Shown in pieces: positions 30,293-39,938 of a stretch of DNA of 64,000 nt; positions within the stretch are counted from its first letter, which is position 1; each line of letters starts with the position of its first letter. The stretch spans positions 124,001-188,000 of the forward strand of contig CAVTTR010000007.1 in the NCBI GenBank assembly GCA_963737745.1, written 5' to 3'. This DNA comes from Bog-473 sp963737745. Lineage in GTDB: Bacteria > Actinomycetota > Acidimicrobiia > Acidimicrobiales > RAAP-2. Below the pieces are notes generated by a model that was given only the letters and a program-made list of their open reading frames with translations, was not told the DNA's origin and did no database searches. The translations under genes and the position numbers were made by a program.

Positions 30293-31741
30293 GCGACCAC
30301 CTCGTCCCCGACGCGACGTGTCCGATGACGCGACGCCGCGCATGTTCAAGCGGTCAGCGGATCGTCACCGACCGCTTGCAACCGCTTCGCCACGGTCCGC
30401 GAGATTGTCAAGCTGCACGCGAATGGCTCATCCGGATCGTGCCGCCGGACAAGCCGTCGCCCGGGGCAGCGGGGCATCCGCGTGGTGCGACGCATCTTGA
30501 ACCGGTGCCGGCAGCGTCGATCGCGAGATCATCGCCGATGTCATCAGGGCCATCGACGCGCTGGCGTTGCGCTGCGACGAACTGTCCGATCGTTTGGAGC
30601 ATCAACACATCGTCCTCGACGACGCCGTCACCATTCTCGGGGAGGAGCTGACACGTCTCCGGGCCGAATCGGGACCGCTGGTCACGAGCACGGCGCGAGG
30701 ACCGCCCTGCCCTCGTCCTCGCATCAGGAGTGATGTGACCGACCGACACGATGACGCTCTTCCTCAGCCGAGCCTGGAGGACGTCCGGACTCGGAACTGT
30801 CGTTCGTGACCCGCGCCGTGGCCGGGGCGGCGTCTCGGACGAGCCCGGTGACCGTGGTCGTCCCGTCCCCCGCCGGGCCGACCGAGCCCGACGGGGCGTT
30901 CGACCTCTTCGGCGCCGGGCGTCGGGCGACGAAGGATCGTGGCCGCGCTCCTCACGAAGCGGCGTGGCCGGCCGACCTCCCGGCGGCGACCGACCATCAT
31001 CGTCGACGAGCCCGATCACGCCGCGCTCGCCCTTCTCGACCTGCATGCCCCGGACTACACGGTCCACGCCATCTCGCCTTCAGACCGGCGACCAGGGCCC
31101 GATCTCCTCGTTGAAATTCGCGGACGCCTCCGAGAGCCGGGGGCCCGGACTTCATCGGCCTGCACGTGCCGATCAATCCCCTGGCCGCGACCCACCGCCA
31201 CAACGGGCTCGGGTTCACCGGCTACCTCCTCGTGCTCTCGGACCGGGTGGGCGCACCCGACGTCAATCCCGCCCACCGCCATGGCGGCGTGGCTGACCGC
31301 GCGCTTTCCCGACTCTGGACGTCGTGGTCATCGAAGACGCCACGGCCGCCGTGTGGCGGGGGCGTGTCCTGCGCGGGATGATCGTCGCGTCTACACCCGG
31401 ACCGACCTGTGGCGGCTGCTGGCCCACGCCCGCGTGACCGTCGACCTCGCCCCGGGCCGCATCATCGCCCGCGAGTGCGTCGAGTCGCTCCGCTTCGGAA
31501 CGCCGATCATCGTTCCCGAGCAGAGTGCGGCCCAACCGCACGCCGATGCCGGTGGGGGCATGACATTCGCCGATGTGCCCGAACTCTTGGCGTGCGTCGC
31601 TCGCCTGTGCGACGACACGACCGCACGCCGCCATGTCGAGTCAGGGGCGACGCTACGCCGACGCGCACTACGGAGACCAGGACTTCTTCGTCGACAGCGT
31701 GGCCCGATGCACTCGGCACGCCCATCCTGAGCACGCGGTAA
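30289..31741 (+). CDS. Glycosyltransferase, GT4-like, with N-terminal helical region (frameshifted)
   Basis: Begins at a TTG overlapping the previous stop, or continues from the previous gene as one GT2-GT4 fusion. The first 150 residues are helical (RIVTDRLQPL, REIVKLHA, IADVIRAIDALALRCDELS, DDAVTILGEELTRL). The GT-B-like part follows: VTVVVPSPAG, RPTIIVDEPDHAALALLDL, DFIGLHVPINPLAATH, GYLLVLSDRVGAP, then RVYTRTDLWRLLAHARVTVD, RIIARECVESLRFGTPIIVP (the E-x7 nucleotide-sugar motif) and GGGMTFADVPELLACV. It ends DFFVDSVARC and GTPILSTR. It lacks the classic EGFG motif but REC.ESLRFGTPI plays the same part. Six or more frame changes. Confidence 0.65.
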
Positions 31742-31780
31742 GCGGACAACGTCGAACTCACTCCCTTCGACGACCCTCGC

Positions 31781-33880
31781 TCAGACGAGCGATGTCCGGG
31801 GAGGCCAGGCCAGCGAGAGCGACTCGTGGGCCAGCGAGAGGTTGGGGCTGTAGGCGGGGTCGTTCTCGATCCACGCCCCCCAGCGCTGATGCAGGTAGCG
31901 AATGTCGCGATCGAACCGCACGGCGTCTTGGCCCTTCGAGCGGGTCCGCCCTCTTCGTGACCGATGTGGCGGATCAATTCGGCATAGGGCGTCCACGCCG
32001 GTTCGCCACCCGGCCTCGTGCAGGCGAAGGCAGAGATCGACGTCGCCGAAGACTCCCGGTGAAATGCTCCTCGGAGAAGCCCCCCACCTGGTCGAACGCC
32101 TCCCGCCGGACGGCCAGGCAGGCCCAGCTGACGGCGGAGGGGCAGTGGGCCAGGCGCAGGCGCCCCGAATAGCCGTGACCCAGCCGGTGATAGCCCAGGC
32201 GATGGGGATTGCCCACGGTGCCCCCAATGCCGATGACATAGCCGGCGTGCTGTACCAGCAGGTCGGGGTAGAGGAGCTTGGCGCCGACGCAACCGATCCC
32301 GGGATGGGCGAGCATGCCCACCATCTCGTGCAGCCACGAATCGCTGAGCACCTCGATGTCGTCGGCCACGAAGCACAGGACGTCGCCCGTGGCCGGCCTG
32401 AGCGGCCACGTTCCGCTGCGCCGAATCGCTGAGGTCCTCCGCGTTCTCAACGACGGTCAACCAACCCGTGCGTTCGGTAGAACATCTGGCGCATGGGCGG
32501 GCGGAACCCACCGTCGTCAAGGACGATCACCTCCAGCTCAGGGTAGGGCGTGAGAATACGGATGCTCTCGACGCAGCGGCGTAGCCGCTCACCGTGACGC
32601 GGCAGAACGATGACGCTGACCTTCGGCGGCCGTTGGGGAAGAGACCAGCTGACCCGGTTGTAGCTCGTGCCCCATATCGTGGTGATCCGAGCCTCCACCC
32701 CGATCCGTTCCAGGTGCTCCTCCACCACGAGACGCGAAGCTTCGACGACGTACGGTTTGGCCGATACGGACGACGCAGTCGACTCGGCGTGCGCCCTCCA
32801 GTGGTAGAGGACATGGGGAAGATGCACGACCTGCTCGGGTCGCACGTGTTCGAGCACCCGCAGCACGAGGTCCCAGTCCTGGCTGCCTTCGTAGCCAACC
32901 CGAAACCCGCCGACCCGCTTCGACCAGTTCCGCGCGCAACATGCACAGATGAGAGAAGTAGTTCTGGCCCAGAATGAGAAGGGGGTCGAAGTCGGGCTTG
33001 AAGTATGGCTCTCGCCTGTTCCCGTCCGCGTCGATGTGATCTTCGTCGCTGTACAGAATGGCTGCGTCGGGATTCTGTTCGAGGGCCAGCACCGCCAGGG
33101 CGAGCGCATGCTCGGCCAGCAGGTCGTCGTGATCCATGAGGCAGAGCCAGGAGCCATGGCCAGGGCCACCGCAGAGTTCGAGCACTCCGAAATGTGCCCG
33201 TTGCTCGCTCGATGGTGCACCAGTATCCGCTCGTCGAGCGCGGCGTACTCGTCGAGCACCTTGGCCACGTGGGGCAGCGTGGAGCAGTCGTCGGCGATGC
33301 AGAGCTCCCAGTTCGTATAGAGCTGGCCGCGCACCGAGTCGATGGCTTGACGTAGGAAATCCTCCGGCGGGTTGTAGACCGGCAAGACGACGGAGATCAG
33401 CGGCGGTTGGCCGACCTGGGCCAGTGCATCCATGATCGTTTTCCGTCGCGCCTCGTCCAGCGTGTCGTACAGCTCGATCCACCGTCCGTAGCGCGCGTCC
33501 GTCCACACGAATGCCTTGTCGCCCTCGGACGACAGCAACTCGCCGTCACCGCTCGCTCCGCGCCGTTCCGGCGCAGGTCGGGGTGAAGCTCCGGCCCAAA
33601 GCCGGCGCAGGCGTCGCTTGCCGGCGCGGGCAAGACCGCGCCACCCCGCAGCGCGTCGGGCCGCCGGCAATTCCTGGTCCGCCCTCGCCACCGCCTGCTG
33701 GGCCTGGGCCCATCCCTCGGTCGCCGCGCTGAGATCGTTGACCAAGGTCTCCTGATGACGAAGCGCATCGAGCAGCGACTCGATGGTCGCCTCGGCGCTC
33801 CGGAGGCGCAAAAGGGTCTCATGATCGTCGATCGGGGAGTCCGGGCGGGGCCCTTCACCGGTCGGAATATTCATTGACAT
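31781..33880 (-). CDS. Tandem GT2 glycosyltransferase with N-terminal coiled coil (frameshifted)
   Basis: ATG at 33878-33880. The first 110 residues form a coiled coil (LLRLRSAEATIESLLDALRH). Domain 1 is GT2: PPLISVVLPVYNPPEDFL, LYTNWELCIADDCST, NGHISECSNSAVALA, then GYEGSQDWDLVLRVLEHV and VHLPHVLYHWR. Domain 2 starts with PPKVSVIVLPRHGERLRR and has DVLCFVADDIEVLSDSWLHE, GAKLLYPDLLVQHAGYVIG, GGFSEEHFTG and FGDVDLCLRLHEAGWR. This twin GT2 layout is typical of rhamnan and O-antigen chain enzymes. It is convergent with the GT4-like gene. Frame changes are few in the first half (near 33140) and several in the second. Confidence 0.85.
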
Positions 33881-33969
33881 CGCATGTGCATTATGGCCAC
33901 AGCAACGTCATGTCGGAGCCATGTGCCACCACACGAGTTGTTCTCCCTGCTCCACCGACCGTTTCGCTC

Positions 33970-34891
33970 TCACAGCAGGCTGAGGACGATGCCGTCGAGG
34001 ATGTCCTTTTCCGATGCGATCACCTCACCGCACCGATACCGTGCCGCCACCGCTTCGAGAACAAGGGCTCCGCCCAGGAGCACGTCCTCGCGGCCCGGGA
34101 CCATGCCGACGAGCCCGCGCCGCTCGCGCTGCGACAACGCGGCCAGCCTGGCGCACATCCCTTCGATCTCTCCGGTGGTGATCGTCGCATGGTGCAGTTT
34201 GTCGGCGTCGTACTCGGCCAGGCCCAATTTGAGCGAGGCCAGCGTCGACACGGTGCCGGCCAGGCCGACCATTCGTCGCGGCCGCATCGAGCTGTCCGAG
34301 CGCCGGCACGGTCGCCTCCCCGTCGATGAGCGCCTCGGTGATCGCCTGCTGAGTGGCGGTCACCTCGGCGGCTGTGGGGGGATCGCTGTGGAGGAAGCGC
34401 TCCGTCAGTCGTACGCAACCGAGTTGAAGGGACACCGAGGAGACCGATCCCGCCCGCCCCAGGGTGATCTCGGTCGAACCGCCGCCGATATCGACCACGA
34501 GGGTGTCGCCCTCGAATGGGTCCAGATCGGCGCTCGCACCCCGGTAGGCCAGGCCCCCTTCCTCGGTGCCGGTGAGGACTTCGGGCTCCACTCCGACGAC
34601 GGCCCTGGCTGCGTCGGTGAAGAGCGCACCGTTGTCCGCATCCCTGACGGCCGACGTGGCCACCATGCGGAGGCGGCCGACGTCGAAGGCGTCCATGGAA
34701 CGTCGATACTCCGCCAACACGGCGACCGTCCGGGCGATGGCCTCGGGTGCGAGGGCGTTTGTCCGGTCCACGCCCTGACCCAACCTGGTGATGCGCATCA
34801 GGCGGACGAGCTCGCGTCCGGCAGCATCGGCCACGAGCAGGCGGGTCGAATTGGTTCCGCAGTCGATCGCGGCCACAGCTGGCGTCGTCAT
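33970..34891 (-). CDS. ppx: Exopolyphosphatase Ppx/GppA
   Basis: Releases phosphate from polyphosphate (or pppGpp). The ATG at 34889-34891 overlaps the DUF501 stop. MTTPAVAAIDCGTNSTRLLV is the phosphate-1 loop of the ASKHA fold. RLGQGVDRTNALAPEAI, MVATSAVRDADNG, VLTGTEEGGLAYRG, TLVVDIGGGSTEIT (phosphate-2 loop) and LQLGCVRLTERFL are all family motifs. One frame change near 34270 precedes MVGLAGTVSTLASL. The end is EKDILDGIVLSLL. About 307 residues, the short actinobacterial form. Part of the conserved ppx-DUF501-ftsB-eno order of actinobacteria. Confidence 0.93.
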
Positions 34892-35355
34892 GCCACAACG
34901 AGATCCGCCAAGGGGATCTCCACCTGCTCGCTCACCCACCGTCCCACCGGATCGTCGCCCCCGGCCAGCCACCACGCCACATGTGCATGGAGACACTTGA
35001 CGCCGCGGCGCGTGCCGCCGACCCCGCCGTGCGGGCCGTGGCCCGGCCCAATCGGCCGGGATCAGCGCATCGCGTTCTTCGGCGTAGCGAGCATGGGCCT
35101 GGCGCAACAGCTCGGGATCGACCTCGCTCTCCGCCGCGCGCACGCCGCCGTGCGACTCCAGGCGCCCGACCAGGGCCCGAATGTTCGGGGTCGACCAACC
35201 AGTAGCGGGTGGGCATGGGCTCCCCGTCACGCAGGTGCGGATCGTTGGCGATCACCGCCGGCCGGCCGCCCTTCCGACGGACGACCACGACGAACGCTCC
35301 GTTGCGGCACCCGGCCGAGGAGTCCCGTCACGACCGCCAGGTCGGAGGCTCCCAC
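34888..35355 (-). CDS. DUF501 domain protein (frameshifted)
   Basis: The GTG at 35353-35355 opens GASDLAVVTGLLGRVPQ. A frame change leads to VVRRKGGRPAVIANDPHLRD and MPTRYWLVDP, the family core. Then NIRALVGRLESHGGVRAAES, LRQAHARYAEERDALIP and, after another change, KCLHAHVAWWLAGGDDPVG with WVSEQVEIPLADLVVA at the end. The conserved Lys-Cys-x-His-x-H region in the C-terminal third is characteristic. DUF501 proteins are nearly universal in actinobacteria between ftsB and ppx; their function is unknown. The stop overlaps ppx (ATGA). Confidence 0.88.
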
Positions 35356-35381
35356 GGGGTAATGGGCTTCGCGGTTGGAGG

Positions 35382-35949
35382 TCAACGCCAGAATTCGAGC
35401 GAGTTCACAATGCGTCCCACTATGCCGCTGGACGAGGCGGCGTGGTGGGCCTTCGTGCCGCTCGAGGTGGTGTGAGGCGTCGTCGTGGTGCTCTGCGTCG
35501 TCGTGGTCTCGGATCCCGGAGGAAGCTCCGAGGCCGAGGAAGGGGCCACTGGCGCGGTCAGGGCCGGGTCACCCGAATACGGGGCGCTTGCCTTGGCTGA
35601 CCCCGTGGGCGGCAGAACCTCGAAGGCCTGCTGGCCCGGGCTGACCAGCTGGTCCTGCTCGCGCGCGATCCGGGCGATCTCGGCTGAGCGGCTGAGGTTC
35701 TTTCGCTCCTGGGCCAGCGCCGCGTCCTGTTCATGGAGCGTGGTGCAGCTGCGCGTTCGCGCTGGCCAGGCTGGTGTGCTGATGGTAGAGCGCGTTGGCC
35801 GGGAACCAGGCCCCGAGGATGACGGCCGACAGCACGGCGCCACCGACCAGGAGGAATCGCGACCGCCGCGCCTCTCGGGACCGTCGATGCTTGGCTCGTG
35901 CGTGCTTGCCGATGCGGATGACCCCCAGAGGACCCTTAGCCGGAGACAC
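35382..35949 (-). CDS. Septum formation initiator family protein (FtsB/DivIC-like)
   Basis: Bitopic divisome protein. The probable GTG start at 35947-35949 overlaps the end of eno. The basic cytoplasmic tail includes KHARAKHRRSREARR, then one membrane helix (FLLVGGAVLSAVILGAWF). A coiled coil follows (YHQHTSLASANAQL, LHEQDAALAQERKNLSR), with the FtsB-like IARIAREQDQLVSPGQQAF (the E-L-G/Y-V-x-P-G position). The C-terminus is a long Thr/Ser-rich tail ending VNSLEFWR, longer than in most FtsB proteins. One frame change near 35750. The FtsB/DivIC family gene downstream of eno is standard in actinobacteria. Confidence 0.85.
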
Positions 35950-37238
35950 CGAGATCACCACTCGTCGCAGCCAGGGCGGCCCGACCGGGGAAGGTGGCGG
36001 ACTCACCGAGATCCTCTTCGATTCGCAGCAACTGGTTGTACTTCGCCACCCGATCCGAGCGCGCCGGCGCGCCGGCCTTAATCTGGCCGGCGTTGACCGC
36101 CACGGCAAGGTCGGCGATGGTCGTGTCCTCGGTCTCACCCGAACGGTGCGAGATCACGGCCCGGTACGAGGAACGGTTGGCCAGCGCTACCGTCTCGAGG
36201 GTCTCGGTCAAAGTGCCGATCTGATTGAGCTTGACCAAAACGGCGTTGGCCACACCCTCGCGGATGCCCCGCTCCAGCAGGGTCACGTTGGTGACAAAGA
36301 CATCGTCCCCGACCAGCTGGACCTTGTGGCCCAGCGCCTTGGTCAAAGCGGCCCACCCGTCCCAGTCCTCTTCGGCCATGCCGTCCTCAATGGACACGAT
36401 CGGGAAGCGGTCGACCAGGTCGACCCAGTAGTCGACCATTTCGGCCGAGCTCAACGTGCGCCCCTCGCCGGCCAAGACATACGAGCCGTCGTCCCACAGC
36501 TCGCTCGTGGCCGGGTCCATGGCGAGCGCCACTTCTTCGCCCGGCACCCGACCGGCCAGCTCGATCGCCTCGACCAGCAACTTCACTGCATCCTCGTTGG
36601 CCGGGAGGTCCGGCGCGAAACCTCCCTCGTCCCCGACGGCAGTCGCCAGGCCGCGCTCGGACAGCACCGACCGCAGGGCGTGATACGTCTCGGTTCCCCA
36701 CCGCAAGGCCTCGCTGAACGATGCGGCACCGACCGGCATCAGCATGAACTCCTGAAAGTCGATCGAGTTGCGGGCGTGAGCCCCACCGTTCAGCACATTC
36801 AACATCGGGACAGGCAGCGCGTGCGCATTGGTCCCACCGATGGAACGGAAGAGGGGCAATCCGAGTTCGTCGGCCACGGCCTTGGCGTTGGCCAATGAGA
36901 CGGCCAGGAGCGCATTGGCGCCCAATCTGCCCTTGTCCGGCGTGCCATCGAGATCGATCAGCGTGAAGTCGACACCTCGCTGATCGAGCGCGTCCAGGCC
37001 CACGAGGGAGTCGGCGATTTCCCCGTTGACGTTGGCCACCGCCTGCCAGCACGCCCTTGCCACCGAAACGACTGCCGCCGTCACGCAGTTCGACGGCTTC
37101 GTGCATTCCCGTGGAAGCGCCCGACGGAGCGATGGCACGGCCCCGGGCGCCAGAATCGAGTAGCACCTCGGCTTCGACGGTCGGGTTGCCGCGCGAGTCG
37201 AGGACTTCCCGCCCGATCACGTGCTCAATGGCGCTCAC
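35936..37238 (-). CDS. eno: Enolase (one +1 frameshift)
   Basis: Converts 2-phosphoglycerate to phosphoenolpyruvate in glycolysis. The GTG at 37236-37238 opens SAIEHVIGREVLDSRGNPTV. SGASTGMHEAVELRDGG and GGKGV end at an extra G (CC at 37046-37047 on the plus strand), after which AVANVNGEIADSLVG continues. MLNVLNGGAHARNSIDFQEF, VGDEGGFAPDL (catalytic Glu), IVSIEDGMAEEDWDGW, VGDDVFVTN, VLVKLNQIGTLTET (catalytic Lys) and ISHRSGETEDTTIADLAV are complete. About 434 residues. It overlaps the septum-formation gene. Confidence 0.97.
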
Positions 37239-37286
37239 AACGTCACTCCCTCGGTGTCGGCCCTGGTGGGACACCGGCTCACCAGA

Positions 37287-38777
37287 CTAGTGGTTGGGCG
37301 CGTCGGGCAGAGGGAGGGCGCGAGCTGCCGTTTCGTGTGCCACTACCTCGTCGCGCAAGGCCAGAGCACGCCAGCGCAGGGCGAGTTCGGGGTCGACACC
37401 GAGTCGGCGCGCCAGATTGGCCACGCCGAAGAGGAGCGCGCCGACTCGCTGCTCGATCACGACGCTGGGCCCCGACAGCGTCGCCTCGGCGCTGCCGCGC
37501 TGCGGATCCGTTTCGAGCTGCGTCAGCGCGGTGAGCTGTGTCATCAGGTCCTCTGCGTCCGGAACCCGTGGGTCCAAAGAAGCGTCGAACCCGGGCAGGC
37601 CGACCGAGAGTGCCTTGCGTTGCAATTTGGTGGACAACAAGAGCGCCGGGAGATCAGTCGGGATGCCCTCGGTCACGCTGGACCGACCCTTCTCTTCTTT
37701 CTTGATCTCCTCCCAGTTGGCCACCACCTGCTGGGCACTTGCCACATCGACGTCGCCGAAGACGTGGGGATGCCGATGCACCAGCTTGTCGTGCACGCCC
37801 CGCGCCACGTCGGCCAGAGTGAACAGACCCTCTTCTTCAGCCAGCCGGGCGTGGAAGACGACCTGAAACAGGAGATCTCCCAGCTCCTCCTGCAGATGCT
37901 CGCCGTGGCCGACCTCGTTCGGTCGCCAGCGCTGGGGCATCGGCCAGCATCTCGCAAGGCGTCCAGAACCTCGTAGGACTCCTCGAGCAAGTGGGGCATG
38001 AGGGAGGCGTGCGTTTGCACCCTGTCCCAGGGGCATTGCGCCCGCAGGGTCTCCACCAGGACCGCCAGCCGGGCCATCTCGTCCTCGGGCTGCGCCGTGA
38101 GAGGGGATGTCGGGGATGTACAGAGCGGTGAGGTGATCCGGTTCGAGGGCGCGGTCGAGGTCCCACCACCCGACGCGGACCACCTGTTCGTCTGGCAGTC
38201 CGAGGTGGTGCAAGAGCACGACCTCGGGCACCGGGCCCTCGCCGTCATAGAGCGACGACAACTTGATGTCGGAGAGCAACCCCTGCGACCAGCATTGGGC
38301 CACCAGAAGCGGTCCCCGGTCGTGAGCCACCTGCCGGTCGAACTGCTCGGCGTCGACCAACCGAATGCCCGCCGCGAGCGGGTCGACGCCGAGTCGCTCC
38401 CACGCCAGGTCAAGAAACGACAGGGCGGGCACGATGGTGACGTCGACCCGGGGGTCGTGGCGCAGGAGCTCCACGGTGCGCTCGGCGATCAGGGGCGAAC
38501 CCGGTACGGCATACACGATCGCTTCGGGTGCCCACGCGCTCGCCGCCGTCATCAGCTCTTCGACAATGGCGGCGTAGACCTGCGCAAACGTCGACGCCGA
38601 CTCGTAGATGCGATCCAGCGCCACAAAGCTCGAGAGACCAGTGACAGCGGGATGGCGCGCCGTGCGCAGGAATGTCCGGGGGGCGCCAGCCATGAGATCG
38701 CGCACCTCGCTCGTCAGGTAGGCGGGGCCGGCCGGGCCCAGACCAACCACGATGATGCGGGGACGGGGACGTCCCAC
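37287..38777 (-). CDS. mazG: Nucleoside triphosphate pyrophosphohydrolase MazG with N-terminal methylase-like domain
   Basis: House-cleaning NTP pyrophosphatase. ATG at 38775-38777. Residues 1-240 form a tetrapyrrole methylase-like (YabN-type) domain: RIIVVGLGPAGPAYLTSEV, EAIVYAVPGSPLIAERTVEL. The MazG part has LRAQCPWDRVQTHASL, LLEESYEVLDAL (the EE-x-x-E metal site), EELGDLLFQVVFHARLAEE and VHDKLVHRHPHVFGDV, then a second half with LPALLLSTKLQRKA and VGALLFGVANLARRLGVDPE, matching the typical duplicated fold. Two opposite frame changes, near 38090 and 37930, cancel each other and leave one long open frame with a wrong stretch between them. Confidence 0.93.
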   Translation of the reverse strand: MGRPRPRIIVVGLGPAGPAYLTSEVRDLMAGAPRTFLRTARHPAVTGLSSFVALDRIYESASTFAQVYAAIVEELMTAASAWAPEAIVYAVPGSPLIAERTVELLRHDPRVDVTIVPALSFLDLAWERLGVDPLAAGIRLVDAEQFDRQVAHDRGPLLVAQCWSQGLLSDIKLSSLYDGEGPVPEVVLLHHLGLPDEQVVRVGWWDLDRALEPDHLTALYIPDIPSHGAARGRDGPAGGPGGDPAGAMPLGQGANARLPHAPLARGVLRGSGRLARCWPMPQRWRPNEVGHGEHLQEELGDLLFQVVFHARLAEEEGLFTLADVARGVHDKLVHRHPHVFGDVDVASAQQVVANWEEIKKEEKGRSSVTEGIPTDLPALLLSTKLQRKALSVGLPGFDASLDPRVPDAEDLMTQLTALTQLETDPQRGSAEATLSGPSVVIEQRVGALLFGVANLARRLGVDPELALRWRALALRDEVVAHETAARALPLPDAPNH

Positions 38778-38780
38778 CAG

Positions 38781-39926
38781 CTAGGGGGTCTGTCCGGTTG
38801 CCGTCGAGGAGGTTGACCCCGTCGTCGTTCCGGGGCTGTTGACCCCCGCGTTCAGCACATCGACGGCCACCGGCGAGACGGGCGGAATGATCTGGGCCTT
38901 GGCCGGGGTCCACACGCCGTAGCGACCGTCCACCGTGATGGCCGACTTCTTCTCGGTGGCGTTGATCACCGAGCGCGCCTTGGCCGACCCTGCGTTCTCC
39001 ACCGCGGCCCTGACTTCGGGCTCGGCCTTGGCGAATGGAGTGGACGTCCGCGACGTGATCTGGATCAGCAGGTATTCACTGGTGCTGATCTGGATCGGGC
39101 TCGAGACGGTGCCCACCGGCAGGCTGGCGAGGTTGGATCCGGCCGGGAGCGAGGAGGCGATCCCGTAGAGGATGTCGCAACCCTGTGGCCCACCTCCGGT
39201 GACTTGTGCCGCCACCTGTGCAAACGGCGTCCCGGACGCCACCTGCGCCGCTGCGGCCTGCGCCGCGTCCTGGGTGGAGTACTCGGCCACGGTGAAGCAC
39301 GCAGTATCAAAGGTGGAGGCATGCGCGCTGAAGTAGTTCTCGAGCTCGCCCGTGCCGGAACCGACTCCCGCCTCGTGGTCCTCGAACACGTTCACGGTGG
39401 CGTCGAACTGGACCGTCCGATTGACGAACGAGGTCGGCATGGTGCCCAGCACGTCGGCCGCGGTAAGGGTCGTGGTTCCCCCGCCACAGGCGTACTGCGA
39501 CCCGGCGACGTCCTGCAGGATGGCCGTCATCTGGCTCAGCAGTTGCGTATGGGCCGACGTCACGTCAGCCGCGCCAACGTGCAAGTGGTCGCGTGCCGCC
39601 AACTCGAGCACGAGTTGGTGCCCGATCAGCGTGTCGACGTAATTGGATGCGAACGACGCGGTCACGGTGGGGTGGGCGTCGGTTCCGGTCGGCTGTCCCA
39701 CCCCGTCGACCTGTGGCAGCCCGCTCTCGCCCTGCGTCCCCACGAGTTCCTCCGCGTTGAGGAAGCACTGGTACTCGGAACTATGGGCAATGGCCGTGAG
39801 GTCGGAGTTCACCGTACTTTGACTAATGGATGCACCGTTCACGGTGGCCGCATTCGACGGCACGGAGAACGCCGCGGCCGCCAGGCCGCCCGCCACCACG
39901 ATGAGAAGAACAAGGAGTCGCTTCAC
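38781..39926 (-). CDS. SurA/PpiC-like exported foldase
   Basis: Intact, 381 residues, GTG start. The N-terminus KRLLVLLIVVAGGLAAAAFS is a signal peptide, and the mature part begins like SurA (ATVNGASISQSTVNSDLTAI). Helical SurA N-domain features are followed by YVDTLIGHQLVLELAARDHL, then a parvulin-like segment: ENYFSAHASTFDTACFTVAE, AAQAAAAQVASGTPFAQVAA, LPVGTVSSPIQISTSEYLLI. A Thr/Ser/Gly tail ends the protein. Two Cys in the mature N-domain (YQCFLN, QYACGGG) may pair. It is probably an extracytoplasmic chaperone. It lies 12 bases after mfd and just before mazG, in the same orientation. Confidence 0.85.
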   Translation of the reverse strand: MKRLLVLLIVVAGGLAAAAFSVPSNAATVNGASISQSTVNSDLTAIAHSSEYQCFLNAEELVGTQGESGLPQVDGVGQPTGTDAHPTVTASFASNYVDTLIGHQLVLELAARDHLHVGAADVTSAHTQLLSQMTAILQDVAGSQYACGGGTTTLTAADVLGTMPTSFVNRTVQFDATVNVFEDHEAGVGSGTGELENYFSAHASTFDTACFTVAEYSTQDAAQAAAAQVASGTPFAQVAAQVTGGGPQGCDILYGIASSLPAGSNLASLPVGTVSSPIQISTSEYLLIQITSRTSTPFAKAEPEVRAAVENAGSAKARSVINATEKKSAITVDGRYGVWTPAKAQIIPPVSPVAVDVLNAGVNSPGTTTGSTSSTATGQTP

Positions 39927-39938
39927 GCGCCGCGCATG

